This document shows, piece by piece, positions 51,269-60,585 of a stretch of DNA of 64,000 bases. Both the position numbers and the translations under genes were made by a program. Source of the stretch: Nocardioides malaquae (GTDB lineage: Bacteria; Actinomycetota; Actinomycetes; Propionibacteriales; Nocardioidaceae); NCBI RefSeq assembly GCF_015070385.1, contig NZ_JADCSA010000002.1, positions 124,001 through 188,000 on the forward strand, read 5' to 3'. Under the pieces are notes generated by a model. It saw only the letters and a list, made by a program, of their open reading frames with translations. It did not search any database and was not told the origin of the DNA. The first letter of the stretch is position 1; every line of letters begins with the position of its first letter.

Positions 51269-51523
51269 ATGAGCGCCGCCGCTGACCCGATGGACGTGGG
51301 CATCCGCGACGAAGTGATCCGGCTGGGTCAGTTCCTCAAGCTGGCGAGCCTGGTCGAGCACGGGGGAGAGGCCAAGGAGCGGGTCGCCGAGGGACAGGTC
51401 CGGGTCAACGGCGAGGTCGAGACCCGTCGCGGCCGTCAGCTGCGCGACGGCGACGTCGTCGAGCTCGGCGGCCAGGCCGCTCGGGTGGTGCACGGCGAGG
51501 TGACCGACAACCTCCCCTGGTGA
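51269..51523 (+). CDS. S4-domain RNA-binding protein (YaaA/RlbA type)
   Basis: Encodes 84 residues, essentially one S4 domain: IRLGQFLKLASLVEHGGEAKERVAEGQVRVNGEVETRRGRQLRDGD. It probably binds structured RNA. The final codon and stop lie in an 11-bp tandem repeat. Confidence 0.86.
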   Translation: MSAAADPMDVGIRDEVIRLGQFLKLASLVEHGGEAKERVAEGQVRVNGEVETRRGRQLRDGDVVELGGQAARVVHGEVTDNLPW

Positions 51524-51550
51524 CTGTCTGGTGACTGTCTGGTGACTGCC
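51518..51550. repeat. 11-bp tandem repeat x3 over a stop codon
   Basis: TGGTGACTGTC occurs twice exactly and then once as TGGTGACTGCC. The first copy contains the last codon and stop of the S4-domain gene. Confidence 0.9.
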
Positions 51551-51608
51551 CCGGAGCTTGTTCTGGGGATTGTCCTGGCGCTCACCCCGCTCGGCGTCCA
51601 GTCACCCG

Positions 51609-51664
51609 CGCACCTACCGAAATGGTCGTCAGATCGTCAGATCGCGACCATTTCGGTAGGTGCG
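51609..51664. repeat. 20-bp perfect inverted repeat (REP-like or terminator)
   Basis: Arms 51609-51628 and 51645-51664 are perfect complements, starting CGCACCTACCGAAA and ending TTTCGGTAGGTGCG. The 16-bp loop is itself a direct repeat of TCAGATCG. It lies 8 bp beyond the stop of the FKBP gene, where it can act as its terminator. The AT-containing arms are unlike the GC-only hairpins elsewhere in the window. Confidence 0.85.
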
Positions 51665-51671
51665 TGAGGGG

Positions 51672-52040
51672 TCACTTCACGGCGAGGAGGTCCACCACGA
51701 AGATCAGGGTCTCGCCGGGCTTGATCACGCCACCGGCACCGCGCTCGCCGTAGCCCAGGTGGGGCGGGATGACGAGACGACGGCGGCCGCCCACCTTCAT
51801 GCCCTGGACGCCGGTGTCCCATCCGGAGATGACCTGGCCGATGCCGAGGCGGAACTGAAGCGGGGTGCCCCGGTTGTAGCTGGCGTCGAACTCCTCACCC
51901 GAGGAGTGGGCCACTCCGACGTAGTGGACGGAGACGGTGTCGCCGGACTTGGCCTCGGCCCCGTCCCCCTCGACGAGGTCGGTGATCTCCAGGTCGGCGG
52001 GCGCGTCGCCCAGGTGCGGGTCGACTTCGGGCTTGTCCAT
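51672..52040 (-). CDS. FKBP-type peptidyl-prolyl isomerase
   Basis: Encodes 122 residues. The FKBP core is complete: VSVHYVGVAHSSGEEFDASYNRG, FRLGIGQVISGWDTGVQGMKVGGRRRLVIPPHLGYGERGAGG and IFVVDLLAV. No signal peptide is seen, so it is a cytosolic prolyl isomerase. AGAGGGAC precedes the ATG. A longer in-frame reading upstream overlaps the trpB promoter and is rejected. Confidence 0.92.
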   Translation of the reverse strand: MDKPEVDPHLGDAPADLEITDLVEGDGAEAKSGDTVSVHYVGVAHSSGEEFDASYNRGTPLQFRLGIGQVISGWDTGVQGMKVGGRRRLVIPPHLGYGERGAGGVIKPGETLIFVVDLLAVK

Positions 52041-52201
52041 GAGGTCCCTCTCGTTGTGCTGAGCGTGCTGAGCGTGCTGCGCGGGTCCGCGCACCCGATC
52101 CATCCTATGCAGCGGCGGTGGCCGGGTCGTGGGACGAGCACCCCGTCGGCCCCGTATCCTGCCGCGGGGCGCAGATCCCAGCCCGACCACCAGGAGACGC
52201 C

Positions 52202-53560
52202 ATGACGCAGCCCGTGACCTTCCACCTCGCCGACGACGAGCGGCCCACCTCCTGGTACAACGTCGTGGCCGACCTGCCCACGCCGCCCCCGCCGCCGCTG
52301 CACCCGGCCACCCACGAGCCCGTCGGCCCCGACGACCTCTCCGCGCTCTTCCCGCCGGAGCTGATCGCCCAGGAGGTCACGACCGAGCGCTGGGTGGAGA
52401 TCCCCGAGGCCGTGCAGGAGGTCTACGCGCAGTACCGTCCCGCGCCGTTGATCCGCGCGCGCAAGTGGGAGGAGCGCCTCGGCACCAAGGCTCGCATCTA
52501 CGTGAAGTACGAGGGCGTCTCGCCCGCGGGGTCGCACAAGGTCAACACCGCGGTGCCGCAGGCCTACTACAACAAGCTCAACGGCATCACCCGGCTGACC
52601 ACCGAGACCGGGGCGGGCCAGTGGGGCACGGCGCTGGCCTACGCCTGCGCGCTCTACGACATGAAGTGCGAGGTCTGGCAGGTCGGACACTCCTACGACA
52701 CCAAGCCGCAGCGCCGCACCCTGATCGAGGTCTTCGGTGGCACCGTGCACCGTTCCCCGTCGCAGATGACCGAGTCGGGGAAGGCCTTCGAGGAGGGGCA
52801 CCCGGGCTCGCTGGGCATCGCGATCTCCGAGGCCGTGGAGCTCGCGGCCCAGGACGAGGGCGCCAAGTACGCCCTGGGGTCGGTGCTCAACCACGTGCTG
52901 CTGCACCAGACCGTGATCGGCCAGGAGGCCGTGAAGCAGCTGGAGAAGGCCGGCGAGGACGGTGCCGACGTCGTGGTGGGCTGTGCGGGTGGCGGCTCCA
53001 ACCTGGCCGGACTGATCTTCCCGTTCCTGCGCGGCAACCTGACGGAGGGGCGTACGACCCGGCTCGTCGCGGTCGAGCCGTCGTCCTGCCCCACGATGAC
53101 GCGCGGCACCTACGCCTACGACTTCGGCGACACCGCCGGCCTCACGCCGTTGATGAAGATGTACACGTTGGGCCACGACTTCGTGCCCTCGCCGATCCAC
53201 GCCGGTGGTCTGCGCTACCACGGCATGGCGCCGCTGGTCAGCCACGTCGTGCACGAGGGACTGGTGGAGGCCGTCGCGCTCGACCAGGACGAGTGCTTCG
53301 CGGCGGCGGTGGAGTTCGCCCGGGCCCAGGGCATCGTGCCGGCACCGGAGTCGTCCCACGCCCTCGCGCAGGCCCGACGCGAGGCGCTGGCGGCCGACGA
53401 GGCCGGCACCGCGCCGGTGATCGTGGTCGGTCTCTCCGGCTACGGCCTCCTCGAGCTGGGAGCGTTCGACTCCTACCTCAAGGGCAACCTGACCGGCGAC
53501 TCGCTGCTGTCGGACGAGGAGCTCTCCGCGTCGCTCGCGACGCTGCCCGCCGTGGAGTGA
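52202..53560 (+). CDS. trpB2: TrpB2-type tryptophan synthase beta chain
   Basis: Encodes 452 residues, longer than TrpB1 (about 400). The PLP lysine is in GVSPAGSHKVNTA near residue 113. ETGAGQWGTALAYA, CAGGGSNLAGLIFPF and the end region SGYGLLELGAFDSYL identify the TrpB2 branch. It makes tryptophan from indole and serine and often works alone; no trpA lies nearby. AGGAGACGCC precedes the ATG. Confidence 0.9.
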   Translation: MTQPVTFHLADDERPTSWYNVVADLPTPPPPPLHPATHEPVGPDDLSALFPPELIAQEVTTERWVEIPEAVQEVYAQYRPAPLIRARKWEERLGTKARIYVKYEGVSPAGSHKVNTAVPQAYYNKLNGITRLTTETGAGQWGTALAYACALYDMKCEVWQVGHSYDTKPQRRTLIEVFGGTVHRSPSQMTESGKAFEEGHPGSLGIAISEAVELAAQDEGAKYALGSVLNHVLLHQTVIGQEAVKQLEKAGEDGADVVVGCAGGGSNLAGLIFPFLRGNLTEGRTTRLVAVEPSSCPTMTRGTYAYDFGDTAGLTPLMKMYTLGHDFVPSPIHAGGLRYHGMAPLVSHVVHEGLVEAVALDQDECFAAAVEFARAQGIVPAPESSHALAQARREALAADEAGTAPVIVVGLSGYGLLELGAFDSYLKGNLTGDSLLSDEELSASLATLPAVE

Positions 53561-53588
53561 GCCACCTCAGGGGCCCTCGGGTGGCCCC

Positions 53589-54020
53589 TCAGGTGGCGTG
53601 GACGTACTGGTCGAGCTGGTCGCGCTCGAACTCCAGCTCCTCGATCCGGCTCTTCACCACGTCGCCGATGCTGATGACCGAGGTGAGGGCGCCGTCCACG
53701 ACGACCGGCACGTGACGCACGCGCTGGTCGGTCATCAACCGCGCCAGCTCCTCCAGCGACTCCGTGCCGTCGCAGGTGTGCACCGCCGCGGTCATGATCG
53801 ACGAGACCGGCCCGCGGAGCACGTCGACCCCCTGTGGCAGACGGCGGACGACGTCGCGCTCACTGACGATCCCGTCCAGCGACGAGCCGTCGGCACTGAC
53901 GACGACCGCGCCGATGTTGTGCTGTGCCAGCAGGGCGATCAGCTCCTCGACGGTGGCGTCAGGGGCGATCGTCACGACCTGCTGGATCTCCTTGCTCTTG
54001 ACGACCTCGTTGACACGCAT
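53589..54020 (-). CDS. CBS-domain pair protein
   Basis: Encodes 143 residues made of two CBS motifs (VVTIAPDATVEELIALLAQHNIGAVVV and SSIMTAAVHTCDGTESLEELARLMTDQRVRHVPVV). Such stand-alone CBS pairs bind adenosine nucleotides and signal energy state. The partner is unknown. AGGAGAGCC precedes the ATG. Confidence 0.85.
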   Translation of the reverse strand: MRVNEVVKSKEIQQVVTIAPDATVEELIALLAQHNIGAVVVSADGSSLDGIVSERDVVRRLPQGVDVLRGPVSSIMTAAVHTCDGTESLEELARLMTDQRVRHVPVVVDGALTSVISIGDVVKSRIEELEFERDQLDQYVHAT

Positions 54021-54120
54021 GGCTCTCCTCCTGGTCGATCACCGTTGCCGTCACCGTAGTGGGCCGCAGCGACAAAGAACAGGGTCGAGTGTGAAACAGG
54101 TCACGCGACCTGTTCCGGGG

Positions 54121-54996
54121 TCAGCGACGTCGCAGCTCCGTCACCGACCCGGGGTGGCGGCGGCCCTGGTCGGGGTCGGAGCCGTCGTGCTCGGCGCTCC
54201 CGAGGAAGGCGAGGGCGGCGTCGTGCAGGTGGCCGTTGGTGGCCACGGCGTTGCCGCCCCAGGGGCCGTTGGTGCCGTCCAGCGAGGTGAAGCGTCCGCC
54301 GGCCTCACGCACGATGATGTCGAGCGCGGCCATGTCGTAGAGCTCGAGCGAGGGTTCGGCGGCGATGTCCACGGCACCCTCGGCCAGCAGCATGTAGGAC
54401 CAGAAGTCGCCGTAGGCGCGAGTGCGCCACACGCGGCGGGAGAGCTGCACGAAGGCGTCGAGCTGGTCGCGCTCCTCCCAGCCCGACAGCGAGCTGTAGG
54501 AGAACGAGGCGTCCTCGAGGCGGCGTACGTCGGACACCTCGATCTTCTGGCCCTTGAGCAGGTTGCGGCCGGTGAAGGCCCCGCCGCCCTTCACCGCCCA
54601 CCAGCGACGCTGCAGCTGGGGCGCGGAGACCACGCCGACCACGACCTCACCCTCGACCGCCAACGCGATCAGGGTCGCCCAGACGGGCACGCCGCGCACG
54701 AAGTTCTTGGTGCCGTCGATCGGGTCGATGATCCACTGCCGCGACCCGTGGCCGGTGACGCCGTGCTCCTCGCCGAGGATCGCGTCACGGGAGCGCACCT
54801 TGGCCAGGGTGCGCCGCATGCCCTCCTCGACGTCGCGGTCGGCGTCGGTGACCGGGGTGAGGTCGGGCTTGCTCATGACGTGCAGGTCCAGCGCCTTGAA
54901 ACGGGCGGTGGTCAAGGAGTCCGCGTCGTCGGCCAGGACGTGCGCCAGACGCAGGTCGTCGGTGTGGTCAGTGCTGCCCGGGCCGGTGATCGACAT
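54121..54996 (-). CDS. hisN: histidinol-phosphatase, IMPase family (HisN)
   Basis: Encodes 291 residues. The inositol-monophosphatase metal sites are visible: [24 protein letters not shown] and [15 protein letters not shown]. The early [17 protein letters not shown] and the linkage to rsgA and aroA match actinobacterial HisN. It removes phosphate from histidinol phosphate in histidine synthesis. TAGCCT lies 6 nt before the ATG on the minus strand. Confidence 0.86.
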   Translation of the reverse strand: MSITGPGSTDHTDDLRLAHVLADDADSLTTARFKALDLHVMSKPDLTPVTDADRDVEEGMRRTLAKVRSRDAILGEEHGVTGHGSRQWIIDPIDGTKNFVRGVPVWATLIALAVEGEVVVGVVSAPQLQRRWWAVKGGGAFTGRNLLKGQKIEVSDVRRLEDASFSYSSLSGWEERDQLDAFVQLSRRVWRTRAYGDFWSYMLLAEGAVDIAAEPSLELYDMAALDIIVREAGGRFTSLDGTNGPWGGNAVATNGHLHDAALAFLGSAEHDGSDPDQGRRHPGSVTELRRR

Positions 54997-55026
54997 GGCC
55001 CAAGGCTATGCCCACAGCGCAGGTGG

Positions 55027-56019
55027 TCAGTACTCCTGCCCGCCCTCGCGCGCCGCGAGCAGTCGCCGGAACGACTCGACGCGGTCCGGGTCGACGTCCC
55101 CCTCGGCCAGTGCGTCGTCGAGCTGGCACTCCGGCTCGCTCTCCCCGTGGCTGCACCCGCGCGGGCACTCCTCGGTCATCTCGTCGAGGTCGGGGAAGGC
55201 CTCGATCAACCGCTCCGGGTCGACGTGGGCCAACCCGAACGACCGGATGCCGGGAGTGTCGATGATCCACCCGGCGCCCTCGGGCAGCGCCAGCAGGTAG
55301 GCGGAGGTGGAGGTGTGCCGACCGCGGCCGGTGACCGCGTTGACGTGGCCGACGAGACGGTCGGCGTCGGGCACCAGGGCGTTGACGAGGGTCGACTTGC
55401 CGACGCCGCTGTGGCCGACGAGCACGCTCGTACGCCCGTCCAGGGCCGCGCGCACCTCGGTGAGGTCGCCGCCGCGTTCGGTGACCACCCACGGCACCCC
55501 CAGCGAGCGGTAGGTGCGCAGCAGCGGCTCGGGGTCGGCGAGGTCGGCCTTCGTGAGCACGAGCAGCGGCGCCATCCTGGCGTCGTAGGCCGCCACGAGC
55601 GCTCGGTCGATGAGGCGCGGACGTGGCTCGGGGTCCGCGAGGGCCGTCACCACCACGAGCTGGTCGGCGTTGGAGACGATGACGCGCTCGACCGGGTCGT
55701 CGTCGTCAGCGGTGCGTCGCAGCACGGTGGTCCGTTCGCGGACCTCGACGATCCTGGCCAGTGACCCGTCGCGCCCCGAGACGTCACCGACCACCCGCAC
55801 GCGGTCGCCGACGACCACCCCCTTGCGACCCAACGGCCGCGACTTCATCGCCATCACCCGGCGGCCCTCGACGAGCAGCGTGAACCGTCCGCGGTCCACG
55901 GTGATCACCCGACCGTCGACTGCGTCGTCGTAGGAGGGCCGCTCCTTGGTGCGGGGGCGGGTCCGACGGCGAGGACGCTCGTAGCTCTCGTGGTCGGTCT
56001 CGTCGTAGCGGCGACTCAT
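55027..56019 (-). CDS. rsgA: ribosome small-subunit-dependent GTPase RsgA
   Basis: Encodes 330 residues: an N-terminal OB fold, then a circularly permuted GTPase. The permuted order G4-G5-G1-G3 reads LTKAD, GHSGVGKSTLVNAL and DTPGIRSFGL. A C-terminal zinc knuckle (CPRGCSHGESEPECQL) completes it. It helps mature the 30S subunit. A basic start (RPRRRTRPRTKER) precedes the OB fold. Encoded 16 bp after aroA. Confidence 0.93.
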   Translation of the reverse strand: MSRRYDETDHESYERPRRRTRPRTKERPSYDDAVDGRVITVDRGRFTLLVEGRRVMAMKSRPLGRKGVVVGDRVRVVGDVSGRDGSLARIVEVRERTTVLRRTADDDDPVERVIVSNADQLVVVTALADPEPRPRLIDRALVAAYDARMAPLLVLTKADLADPEPLLRTYRSLGVPWVVTERGGDLTEVRAALDGRTSVLVGHSGVGKSTLVNALVPDADRLVGHVNAVTGRGRHTSTSAYLLALPEGAGWIIDTPGIRSFGLAHVDPERLIEAFPDLDEMTEECPRGCSHGESEPECQLDDALAEGDVDPDRVESFRRLLAAREGGQEY

Positions 56020-56035
56020 GGCGTGGTCGGTCCTC

Positions 56036-57325
56036 TCACCGCTGCGCCCAGAGGCCGGACCAGAAGGCGGCGAAGTCGGGGAACGTCTTCGAGGTGGTGG
56101 CGATGTTCTCCACCGTGACCCCTTCCACGGCGGCGGCGAGGATCACGCCGGCGTGGGCCATCCGGTGGTCGGCGTAGGTGTGGAAGACGCCAGGTCGCAG
56201 GGGTGACGGGTGGATCTCGAGTCCGTCCGGCAGCTCGGTGACGTTGCCGCCGAGGCGGTTGATCTCGGTGGCGAGCGCGGTGATCCGGTCGGTCTCGTGG
56301 CCGCGGATGTGCGCGATCCCGGTGAGTCGCGACGGTCCCTCGGCCAGGGCGCAGAGCGCGGCCACAGCGGGGGCCAGCTCGCCCACGTCGTGCAGGTCGG
56401 CCTCGATGCCGGCCAGCCGGTCGGGCCCCTCGACGCAGAGGCCGTCGGCGACCCGGGTGACCCGGCACCCCATCCGGGTCAGCAGCGGCACCAGCTCGGC
56501 GCCGGCCTGGGTGGTGCTCTCGGGCCAGTCGCGCACCACGATGCGGCCACCGGAGACAGCCGCCAACGCGAGGAAGGGGGCGGAGTTGGAGAGATCCGGC
56601 TCCACGAGGTGGTCCCGGGCGTGGACCGGACCCGGCGCCACCGCCCACCGGTCGGGGACCGAGTCGTCGACGTCGACCCCGTGGTGGCGCAACAGGTTGA
56701 CGGTCATCTCGATGTGCGGCAACGACGGCACGGGAGCACCCTCGTGCACGACTTCGACACCCTCGTCGAAGCGGGCGCCGGCGAGCAGCAGCGCCGAGAC
56801 GAACTGGCTGGAGGCCGAGGCGTCCAGGACGACCCGCCCGCCCCGTACGTGGCCGGTGCCGACGACCGTGAACGGCAGGGCTCCGCGCCCGTCGTCTTCG
56901 ACGCGTACGCCCAGGGCACGCAGTGCCTCGAGCATCGCGGCCACCGGTCGCGTACGCATGTGCGGGTCGCCGTCGAAGGTGGTGGCACCGGCGGCCAGGG
57001 CGGCCACGGGCGGGACGAAGCGCATGACGGTGCCGGCGAGTCCGCAGTCGACGTGGCCCCCGGCCGCGAACTGGCTGGGGGTCACGCGCCAGTCGTCGCC
57101 GTCGGTGTCGACCCGGGCCCCCACGCTGCGCAGCGCGCCGGCCATCAGCAGGGTGTCGCGGGAGCGCAGAGCACGGCGCACGACCGACGGGCCGTCGGCC
57201 AGCGCCGCGAGGATCAGCGCCCGGTTGGTCAGCGACTTGCTGCCGGGCAGGTCGACGACGAGGTCGACGGGTGCGGCGGCGTGCGGAGCAGGCCAGGGAT
57301 CGAGGGTCTCGGGGAGCAGGCGCAC
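56036..57325 (-). CDS. aroA: 3-phosphoshikimate 1-carboxyvinyltransferase (AroA)
   Basis: Encodes 429 residues. The EPSP synthase signatures are LPGSKSLTNRALILAALADG, GLAGTVMRFVPPVAAL and the late ADHRMAHAGVILA. It joins shikimate-3-phosphate and phosphoenolpyruvate in aromatic amino-acid synthesis. The GTG start has TAGGGT 6 nt upstream on the minus strand and no ribosome site, so it is probably leaderless. Next gene is rsgA. Confidence 0.94.
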   Translation of the reverse strand: MRLLPETLDPWPAPHAAAPVDLVVDLPGSKSLTNRALILAALADGPSVVRRALRSRDTLLMAGALRSVGARVDTDGDDWRVTPSQFAAGGHVDCGLAGTVMRFVPPVAALAAGATTFDGDPHMRTRPVAAMLEALRALGVRVEDDGRGALPFTVVGTGHVRGGRVVLDASASSQFVSALLLAGARFDEGVEVVHEGAPVPSLPHIEMTVNLLRHHGVDVDDSVPDRWAVAPGPVHARDHLVEPDLSNSAPFLALAAVSGGRIVVRDWPESTTQAGAELVPLLTRMGCRVTRVADGLCVEGPDRLAGIEADLHDVGELAPAVAALCALAEGPSRLTGIAHIRGHETDRITALATEINRLGGNVTELPDGLEIHPSPLRPGVFHTYADHRMAHAGVILAAAVEGVTVENIATTSKTFPDFAAFWSGLWAQR

Positions 57326-57334
57326 CCGACCACC

Positions 57335-59593
57335 CTAGTCGCCGCCCTGGCTCAGCTGCAGGCCGAAGGTGTTGTTGCCGAGGTTGGGGTCGTCGAGCTC
57401 GGGCGCGGTGACGCCGATGGTCAACCGCGGTTGACCGAACACGTGCACCGCCGTGAAGGAGAGCGTCAGGGGGCTGCCGGTCCCGGTCACCGTGCAGGTG
57501 AGCGAGTTGTCGAAGAGACCGGTGTCGCAGCCCGGCGACGGCCGCGAGAAGAGGTGGTAGCCGATGCCGTCGACCTGGACGGTCGCACGGACCCCGGCGG
57601 GGAGTCCACGCACCGTGGTGGTCACTGCGAAGGTACGCGGCAACACCTGCGTCGCATCGGCGGTCACGGCCACGTCCGCGGTCGGGACGGGGGCAGGCGT
57701 GGGCGAAGGAGTCGGCGTGGGCTCAGGCGTGGGTGTGGGGGTTGGAGTCGGTGTGGGGGTCGGCGTGGGCGTCGGGGTCGGCTCCGGAGAGGGCTCCGGG
57801 CTGGGCGACGGCGACGGTTCCGGGGTGGGCTCGGGCGAGGGCTCCGGGCTGGGCTCGGGCGAGGGGGTCGGTGACGGCGACGGCTCCGGGCTCGGCTCGG
57901 GCGAGGGGGTCGGTGACGGCGACGGCTCCGGGCTCGGCTCGGGCGAGGGGGTGGGCGACGGTTCGGGGGTCGGCTCGGGCGAGGGCTCCGGGCTGGGCTC
58001 GGGCGTCGCGGTCGGCGTCGGCTCCGGCGAGGGGGTCTGCGACGGCTCGGGCGTCGGCTCGGGCGACGGGGTCGGCAAGGGCTCGGGGGAGGGGGTCTGT
58101 GACGGCTCGGGCGTCGGCTCGGGCGACGGGGTCGGCGAGGGCTCGGGGGAGGGGGTCTGTGACGGCTCGGGCGACGGGCTCGGCGAGGGCTCCGGAGTGG
58201 GCTCGGGGACCAGGGTGGGCGCCGGCGAAGGAGCCGACGTGGGTTCGGGGGAGGGCGTCACGCTCGGCGTCGGCGCAGCGGTCGGGACAGGCCTGGTCGG
58301 CTCCGGGGACGGGGTGGCCGAGGGCTGCGGGGTCGGGGACGGCCGCTCGGTCTCGCTGGGGACGGGCGGCTCACTGTCGTCCGGGTCGGAGTCGCCCGGG
58401 TCCGAGTCACCCGGGTCGGAGTCCTCGCCGGGCGGGAGGGGCGGGACCGGGGGCAGGGGCGGCACCGCATCAGGCGCGGCACCGGGGGCGGGCACCGGGT
58501 CGGGAGCCGGGGCGGGCGTCGGTGCGCCCGTGGGCAGGGGCAGGTCGGCGTCGGCATCGCCGCGCGCCATCTCCTGGCCGGGGCCGTCGGGCAGTCCGGG
58601 TTGGGGGGCCGAGGCGGCAGGCGGGTCGGAGGCCAGCGCCGGAGGGTCGACAGAGTTGTTGCCCACCATCACGACGGCTGCTGCGGCGACCCCCGCAGCC
58701 GCCACCCCGACCGCGCCGACGGCCGCCGAGGCCGCGGTGTTGCCGACCACGGTGTCGCGGATCCGCCCGACGAGCACGGAGAAGGAGCCCAGGGCAGCGC
58801 CGCCCGCGGCGGTGGAGCCGAGGTAGCCGGTGGCCAGTCCACCCAGCAGCAGGGGAGCGATGATCCCGGCCAGGTTGCTGTTGACCTCGGTCAGCTCCAG
58901 GAGGATGGCCGTGCAGCGGGGGCAGTCGTCGAGGTGCTCCTGCATCTTTGCGGAGTCGCGCCGCGAGGTGGCCTGTCGGATGTAGGCGCCCATGTTGTGG
59001 TGGGCCCACCGGCAGGTGTCCTGCTCCATGTCGTTGGCGTGCTGGTTGATGAAGGCCTGCCGCAGTCCTTCGCGCGCGCGGTAGGCGAGCGCCGAGACGG
59101 AGTTGGGGCTCATGGCGAGCAGGGGAGCGATGTCGGCGGGCTTCTGCCCCTCGACCTCGGTGTGCCAGAGCACGAGTTGCCACCGCTCGGGCAGCGAGGC
59201 GAACGCGCGGGCGGCAGCGGCGTTCTCGAACCCCTCCACGGCGGTGTCGCGGAACGGGGTGCCCGGGTCGAACGGCTCGAGGTCGTCGGTGGGCTGGACC
59301 CGGCCTCCCGCGCGGTGGCCGTCGACGCGCAACCGGCGTACGGCGGTGAGCAGGTAGGCGCGGAACGCCACGTCCGGGCCACCCCCGCGCTGCAGGACCT
59401 GAAGCACCTTGGCGAAGGCGTCGGCCACCAGGTCGTCGGCGTCGGGCCCCTGGGCGAGCTGGCGCGCGAGCCTGCGGGCCGCGTCGACGTGACGGCTGTA
59501 GAGCAGGCCGTAGGCGTCGACGTCACCGCCCCGGACCGCCGAGATCAGCTCGGCGTCCCCGGGTTCGTCGATGAGCGGCAGCGCTGAGGTCAC
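57335..59593 (-). CDS. ECF sigma factor fused to anti-sigma, membrane helix and Pro/Ser/Thr stalk
   Basis: Encodes 752 residues. Sigma region 2 lies at about 12-85 ([17 protein letters not shown]) and region 4 at about 128-182 ([30 protein letters not shown]). A zinc anti-sigma motif HLDDCPRC (220-227) follows. Next come an Ala/Val/Gly membrane helix (about 286-311), a Pro-rich stretch, PEPS/PEPT repeats (about 415-635) and a beta-rich C-terminal domain (638-752) with Cys689 and Cys700. The last part resembles CARDB/DUF11-type surface domains. Sigma and anti-sigma in one chain, anchored with an outside sensor, is the actinobacterial fused-ECF design. The start (GTG 59593) lacks a clear ribosome site. 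Confidence 0.85.
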   Translation of the reverse strand: MTSALPLIDEPGDAELISAVRGGDVDAYGLLYSRHVDAARRLARQLAQGPDADDLVADAFAKVLQVLQRGGGPDVAFRAYLLTAVRRLRVDGHRAGGRVQPTDDLEPFDPGTPFRDTAVEGFENAAAARAFASLPERWQLVLWHTEVEGQKPADIAPLLAMSPNSVSALAYRAREGLRQAFINQHANDMEQDTCRWAHHNMGAYIRQATSRRDSAKMQEHLDDCPRCTAILLELTEVNSNLAGIIAPLLLGGLATGYLGSTAAGGAALGSFSVLVGRIRDTVVGNTAASAAVGAVGVAAAGVAAAAVVMVGNNSVDPPALASDPPAASAPQPGLPDGPGQEMARGDADADLPLPTGAPTPAPAPDPVPAPGAAPDAVPPLPPVPPLPPGEDSDPGDSDPGDSDPDDSEPPVPSETERPSPTPQPSATPSPEPTRPVPTAAPTPSVTPSPEPTSAPSPAPTLVPEPTPEPSPSPSPEPSQTPSPEPSPTPSPEPTPEPSQTPSPEPLPTPSPEPTPEPSQTPSPEPTPTATPEPSPEPSPEPTPEPSPTPSPEPSPEPSPSPTPSPEPSPEPSPSPTPSPEPSPEPSPEPTPEPSPSPSPEPSPEPTPTPTPTPTPTPTPTPTPEPTPTPSPTPAPVPTADVAVTADATQVLPRTFAVTTTVRGLPAGVRATVQVDGIGYHLFSRPSPGCDTGLFDNSLTCTVTGTGSPLTLSFTAVHVFGQPRLTIGVTAPELDDPNLGNNTFGLQLSQGGD
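57660..58380 (-). repeat. Pro-Glu-Pro-Ser/Thr coding repeat
   Basis: Short degenerate units such as CGGGCGAGGGCTCCGGG encode (S/T)PEPSPEP-type hexa- and octapeptides for more than 200 residues. A pure (PT)n tract lies at about 606-623. The stretch is low-complexity and likely to vary in length between strains. Confidence 0.9.
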
Positions 59594-59760
59594 GGGCTCT
59601 CACATCCGAGATAAAAGGGTCTTCGTCAGCGTAACGGTCCAGACCGGTGCGCACCCCGTCTCAGGAAAATTTCCTCGGTCTGCGTCATACGACCCCCTCT
59701 GAGCCGTCTCATCTTCGACGGCACCGGTGGTGGGTCCACCGATCGACGGGGGGAGGGCAC
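59594..59760. promoter_or_regulatory. divergent intergenic region with AT-rich palindrome
   Basis: Between the sigma fusion and the GGDEF-like gene. AGGAAAATTTCCT (59663-59675) is a palindrome with 6-bp arms around a central A, in GC-rich surroundings. GATAAAAGGG lies at 59603. Either may be a regulator or sigma-recognition site. GGGGGGAGGG serves the rightward gene. Confidence 0.5.
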
Positions 59761-60516
59761 GTGTTCAACCTCAGGCGTGCGCTGACACCTCTCCCCGACG
59801 AGGCTCGACGCCAGTCCGATGCCCTCGCGCCGGCTGGGCAGATGGGCGACGTCCCGCGCGGATTCGAGGCGGTCGCCGAGGCCGTGGCCGAGGAACGCTG
59901 CCCGCTGGGTGCCTGTGAAGCCCTGGGGCGCGAGCTCGCCCTCGACGGCAGCTCGGCCGACGAGGCCCTGCGGGGTCTGCGGGCCACCTGGCGGGCAGTG
60001 GCCGGCGAGGACCCCACCTTCGACGCCCTGGCCGCACTGGTCGCCGCGTGGAGCGACGCCACCTTGGCGGTGGTCAACCACATCAGCTGCGAGGACCCCA
60101 TGACTGGCCTGGCCAGCCCGGCGCACCTGCGCAGCAGCCTGGCGGCGCTCTTCCGCGGCGAGCGCGCGGCCGGCATGCATCCCCGCGACAGCCACGCGCT
60201 GGTGATGGTGGAGCTCGCGGGCGCCGACCATGCCCCGTCGGGTCAGGACCCCATCGGGCGCGCCATGCGCATGGCGGCACTGGGTGAGTCGGCCCGCACC
60301 GTCTTCCCGGGCGGCGAGGTCGTGGCCCGCCTCGGCGCCCACCGGGTGGCCGTGCTGGCCAGCCGGGACGCGCGGCTGGGGGTGCGGGTGCGGCTCCTGC
60401 GCCGCCTCCTGGAGGGGGCGCAGGATCCCGAGCTCACGCCGCGGGTCTGGATCGAGGGCCTGCCCGCGAGCGACCTGGGGGCCGGGGTGCTGCTCGACGA
60501 GCTGGCGCGCGGCTGA
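59761..60516 (+). CDS. degenerate GGDEF-domain protein
   Basis: Encodes 251 residues. The middle reads CEDPMTGLASPAHLRSSLAALF, the usual start of a GGDEF domain. The catalytic GG(D/E)EF site is replaced by GGEVVARLGAHRVAVLA, so no cyclase activity is expected. The N-terminal 100 residues are helical. It may bind nucleotides or proteins. Divergent from the sigma-fusion gene. GTG start with GGGGAGGG. Confidence 0.65.
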   Translation: MFNLRRALTPLPDEARRQSDALAPAGQMGDVPRGFEAVAEAVAEERCPLGACEALGRELALDGSSADEALRGLRATWRAVAGEDPTFDALAALVAAWSDATLAVVNHISCEDPMTGLASPAHLRSSLAALFRGERAAGMHPRDSHALVMVELAGADHAPSGQDPIGRAMRMAALGESARTVFPGGEVVARLGAHRVAVLASRDARLGVRVRLLRRLLEGAQDPELTPRVWIEGLPASDLGAGVLLDELARG

Positions 60517-60585
60517 CTCGACGGCATCGCGCGACCCGCCTTCGCAGCGACAGCACGGACGTACGCCGCGGTCTAGGGTGGACGC

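Noticed and set aside
57660-58380. Regular short repeats resembling a CRISPR array
   Set aside because: They are in-frame coding repeats for Pro/Ser/Thr/Glu without distinct spacers, inside one open frame.
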